7,813 nucleotides of DNA, taken from positions 1 to 7,813 of the forward strand of contig JAHEAS010000138.1 in assembly GCA_024642645.1 (NCBI GenBank), given 5' to 3'. How positions within the stretch are numbered: position 1 is the stretch's first letter; the number at the start of each line of letters is the position of its first letter. A program made the position numbers and the translations under genes. Positions 5,972 through 7,813 of this stretch are shown here, in pieces. Below the pieces are notes generated by a model. It did no database searches and was not told where the DNA came from. It was given only the letters and a program-made list of their open reading frames with translations. This stretch comes from Saprospirales bacterium. GTDB lineage: Bacteria; Bacteroidota; Bacteroidia; Chitinophagales; Saprospiraceae.

Positions 5972-6943
5972 ATGAAAATCAATAAGTTATTCCTTGGTGT
6001 GGCCATCGCCACAATGTTTACAACAAGCTGCGTTTCTACCCAAAAATACAAAGACATGCAGACCGCCCGTGACCATTACAAGGCAGAATACGAGAACCTC
6101 CGGGTGTCGAGTAAAGAAAACGAGGAGCTAAAAAACCAGCTCCGCATGTCCGAGAGCCAGTTGATGAAGGCCAAATTTAACCTTGAACAAAAGCAGGCGG
6201 AACTTGGCATCATGAAAAATTACAACGAGGAACTTTCTGTACGTTACGAGAAGGCTGCTAAAGAGAATTCTGCGCTTTTGTCAGAATATTCACTGGACAA
6301 AATGGCCTACGAAGATGCCGTTGCAAAAAGCCAGGATGAATTGCGCCGCAAGCAAAATCAGCTTGATGGGTTGGAAGGTGCCATAGGCGATCAGAACACC
6401 AACCTCGAAAACATGAAGGTGGACCTGATGACCCGTGAACAGCGGGTGGCTGAGCTAGAGCGTTTAGTAGCTGAAAAACAGGCTCAAATGGACAACCTCC
6501 GAACCAGCCTCAACAGTGCACTCCGTGGCTTCAATGCTGCTGACCTCAGCGCCGAGGAGCGCAATGGCAGAATATATGTGTCCATGAGCCAGAATCTGCT
6601 TTTCAAATCTGGTTCCGACAAAGTGGACCCAAAAGGGGTAGATGCCCTTGCCAAGCTCGCCAAAGCACTCAACGACAACCCCAGCATCGAAATCATCGTC
6701 GAAGGTCACACGGATAATGCAGGTGGTGTGGACTACAACTGGGGCCTCAGCGTCAATCGGGCGACCAGCGTCGTGAAGATTCTAGCGCTTTATGGTATTC
6801 TACCACACCGCATGGTAGCCTCCGGCCGTGGAATGCACCACCCCGTAGTGCCCAATGATACCGCTGAAAATAAGGCTAAAAACCGCCGTACGGAAATCAT
6901 TCTTGCGCCGAATTTGGACAAGATTCTGGAACTAACAAAATGA
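5972..6943 (+). CDS. OmpA-family peptidoglycan-binding lipoprotein with long coiled coil
   Basis: Envelope lipoprotein of 323 residues. The signal peptide ends in the lipobox FTTSC, with Cys20 as the lipidation site, and the following Val-Ser gives no obvious inner-membrane retention signal, so it is probably outer-membrane anchored. Residues about 25-185 are highly charged, rich in Glu/Lys/Gln/Leu and predicted to be coiled coil. Residues about 199-312 form an OmpA C-terminal domain with EGHTDNAGG (244-252) and LSVNRATSV (259-267), including the Asp248 and Arg263 that bind diaminopimelate in peptidoglycan, and the closing NRRTEIIL (304-311). The expected role is tethering the outer membrane to the wall through a rod-like spacer. 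The ATG at 5972 is set by the signal peptide. Its TGA stop (6941-6943) overlaps the first copy of the 11-bp repeat family that fills the next gap. Confidence 0.93.
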   Translation: MKINKLFLGVAIATMFTTSCVSTQKYKDMQTARDHYKAEYENLRVSSKENEELKNQLRMSESQLMKAKFNLEQKQAELGIMKNYNEELSVRYEKAAKENSALLSEYSLDKMAYEDAVAKSQDELRRKQNQLDGLEGAIGDQNTNLENMKVDLMTREQRVAELERLVAEKQAQMDNLRTSLNSALRGFNAADLSAEERNGRIYVSMSQNLLFKSGSDKVDPKGVDALAKLAKALNDNPSIEIIVEGHTDNAGGVDYNWGLSVNRATSVVKILALYGILPHRMVASGRGMHHPVVPNDTAENKAKNRRTEIILAPNLDKILELTK

Positions 6944-7019
6944 GGATTTGAAGATGCGAGGATTTGAGAATACAGCTCAAATCCTCCTCAAATCCTCCTC
7001 AAATCCTCCTCAAATGCTT
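6942..7019 (+). repeat. 11-bp repeat array in both orientations filling the intergenic gap
   Basis: GAGGATTTGA occurs at 6942-6951, starting within the OmpA stop codon, and GAGGATTTGAG at 6958-6968. After a 7-base loop its reverse complement CTCAAATCCTC follows as three exact tandem copies (6976-6986, 6987-6997, 6998-7008) and a fourth degenerate copy, CTCAAATGCTT (7009-7019). The unit at 6958-6968 can form an 11-bp perfect hairpin with the first copy, or pair with a later copy. There is no T-tract, so termination is doubtful. Confidence 0.9.
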
Positions 7020-7813
7020 GCCGCCCACTCCCGCATTCAACCATATATACATCGCACGCCGGTCCTAACTTGTAGGGCACTTGACCAAATGGCAGGCGCC
7101 TCGTTGTTTTTCAAGTGCGAAAATTTCCAAAAAATGGGTGCCTTCAAGATGCGGGGCGCTGCCAATGCAGTCCTGCAATTGTCCGACAAGGCACGCCAGC
7201 GGGGCATAGCAACCCATTCCTCCGGCAATTTTGCCCAAGCCATGGCACTTACAGCGCAAATGTTGGGCATTCCGGCTTTTATTGTCATGCCTTCCAATTC
7301 GCCAGAGGTAAAAAAGGCAGCAGTTCGTGGCTATGGTGGTGAAATTATTGAGTGCGAACCCACACTGGCTGCCCGTGAAGCGACTTTGGCGCAGGTGGTC
7401 GAGCGGACTGGGGCTACGTTCATACACCCATTCAATGATGATAATGTAATAATGGGGCAAGGCACAGCAGCATTGGAATTGCTGCAAGAAGTGGATAACC
7501 TAGACATGGTCATTTCGCCCGTGGGTGGGGGAGGGTTGCTGGCTGGAACGGCGTTGGCAGCGCACCATTTTTCACCCAAAACGAAAGTATGGGCGGGAGA
7601 ACCCACCGGAGCGGACGATGCTTGGCAAAGTAAAAATGCTGGTTATGTCATTCCCCAAACTAACCCACAGACTATCGCCGATGGGCTGCGAACTTCTCTC
7701 GGCGACAAGACCTGGCCTATCATTCGTGACCATGTGGAGCGGATTGTTTTGGTCGAAGAAAATGAAATCATCGCCGCCCTTCGCCTGCTGATGGAGCGCA
7801 TGAAAATTGTGGT
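7014..7813 (+). CDS. PLP-dependent serine racemase / threonine dehydratase-like enzyme (3' end outside window)
   Basis: Fold-type II PLP enzyme, open to the window end (266 codons plus two bases seen). Likely reactions are L-serine/L-threonine dehydration to the 2-oxoacid plus ammonia, and/or serine racemisation. Visible features counted from the ATG at 7014: PLP Schiff-base Lys45 in GAFKMRGA (42-49), SSGNFAQA (69-76) corresponding to the usual SSGNH, Gly-rich phosphate loop PVGGGGLLAG (169-178), and EPTGADDAWQS (196-206). The last has the Glu/Ala/Asp spacing of the divalent-cation site of serine racemases. The following TIADGLRTS...TWPIIRDHVERI...ERMK closely resembles eukaryotic serine racemase, recalled from memory. 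The start is uncertain: ATG 7014 makes the N-terminus about 11 residues shorter than the human enzyme, while the upstream in-frame ATG 6954 adds 20 residues translated from the 11-bp repeats. No promoter is seen, so readthrough from the lipoprotein gene is likely. Confidence 0.88.
   Translation, partial: MLAAHSRIQPYIHRTPVLTCRALDQMAGASLFFKCENFQKMGAFKMRGAANAVLQLSDKARQRGIATHSSGNFAQAMALTAQMLGIPAFIVMPSNSPEVKKAAVRGYGGEIIECEPTLAAREATLAQVVERTGATFIHPFNDDNVIMGQGTAALELLQEVDNLDMVISPVGGGGLLAGTALAAHHFSPKTKVWAGEPTGADDAWQSKNAGYVIPQTNPQTIADGLRTSLGDKTWPIIRDHVERIVLVEENEIIAALRLLMERMKIV

Noticed and set aside
6942..7019. CRISPR-like array
   Set aside because: The 11-bp units are contiguous without spacers and no cas genes are present.
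7065..7487. 140-residue reverse-strand open frame
   Set aside because: It is antisense to the PLP enzyme gene, whose catalytic motifs are intact on the forward strand.

Overview
The window looks like chromosomal DNA of a Bacteroidota species. The evidence is start codons preceded by A/T-rich sequence rather than Shine-Dalgarno sites, promoter-like TTG-N17-19-TAnnTTTG elements, a Porin_O_P-like outer-membrane barrel with a signal peptide ending in TAQ, an OmpA-type lipoprotein with a TTSC lipobox, and protein sequences of the type seen in Saprospiria/Chitinophagia-like lineages (the sub-phylum placement is inference). Coding density is high, and there is no mobile element, rRNA, tRNA or CRISPR array.

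Left part (1-3634): the 3' end of a sensor histidine kinase gene is followed by a SulP-family anion transporter and a cytoplasmic beta-carbonic anhydrase, closed by a clear Rho-independent terminator. Transporter plus carbonic anhydrase is a recognisable inorganic-carbon (bicarbonate) handling pair. Between the kinase and the transporter lie four 7-bp boxes on a strict 11-bp period, just upstream of a promoter-like element. This is the layout expected for an OmpR/PhoB-type response regulator and suggests that the pair is controlled by the adjacent two-component system. A perfect 16-bp stem-loop separates transporter and anhydrase.

Middle part (3656-5850): a leftward outer-membrane porin gene and a rightward TSUP (TauE/SafE) membrane transporter gene are divergent and share a 140-bp control region with near-identical promoter/start motifs on the two strands. 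The intergenic gap after the TSUP gene holds a three-armed inverted repeat that could fold in two mutually exclusive ways.

Right part (5972-7813): an OmpA-domain coiled-coil lipoprotein that should tether the outer membrane to peptidoglycan, then a PLP-dependent serine racemase/threonine dehydratase-like enzyme that runs off the window end. The gap between these two genes consists largely of copies of one 11-bp word in both orientations. The last, degenerate copy supplies the probable ATG of the enzyme gene.

The genes are mostly recognisable families. The unusual content is in the intergenic DNA.
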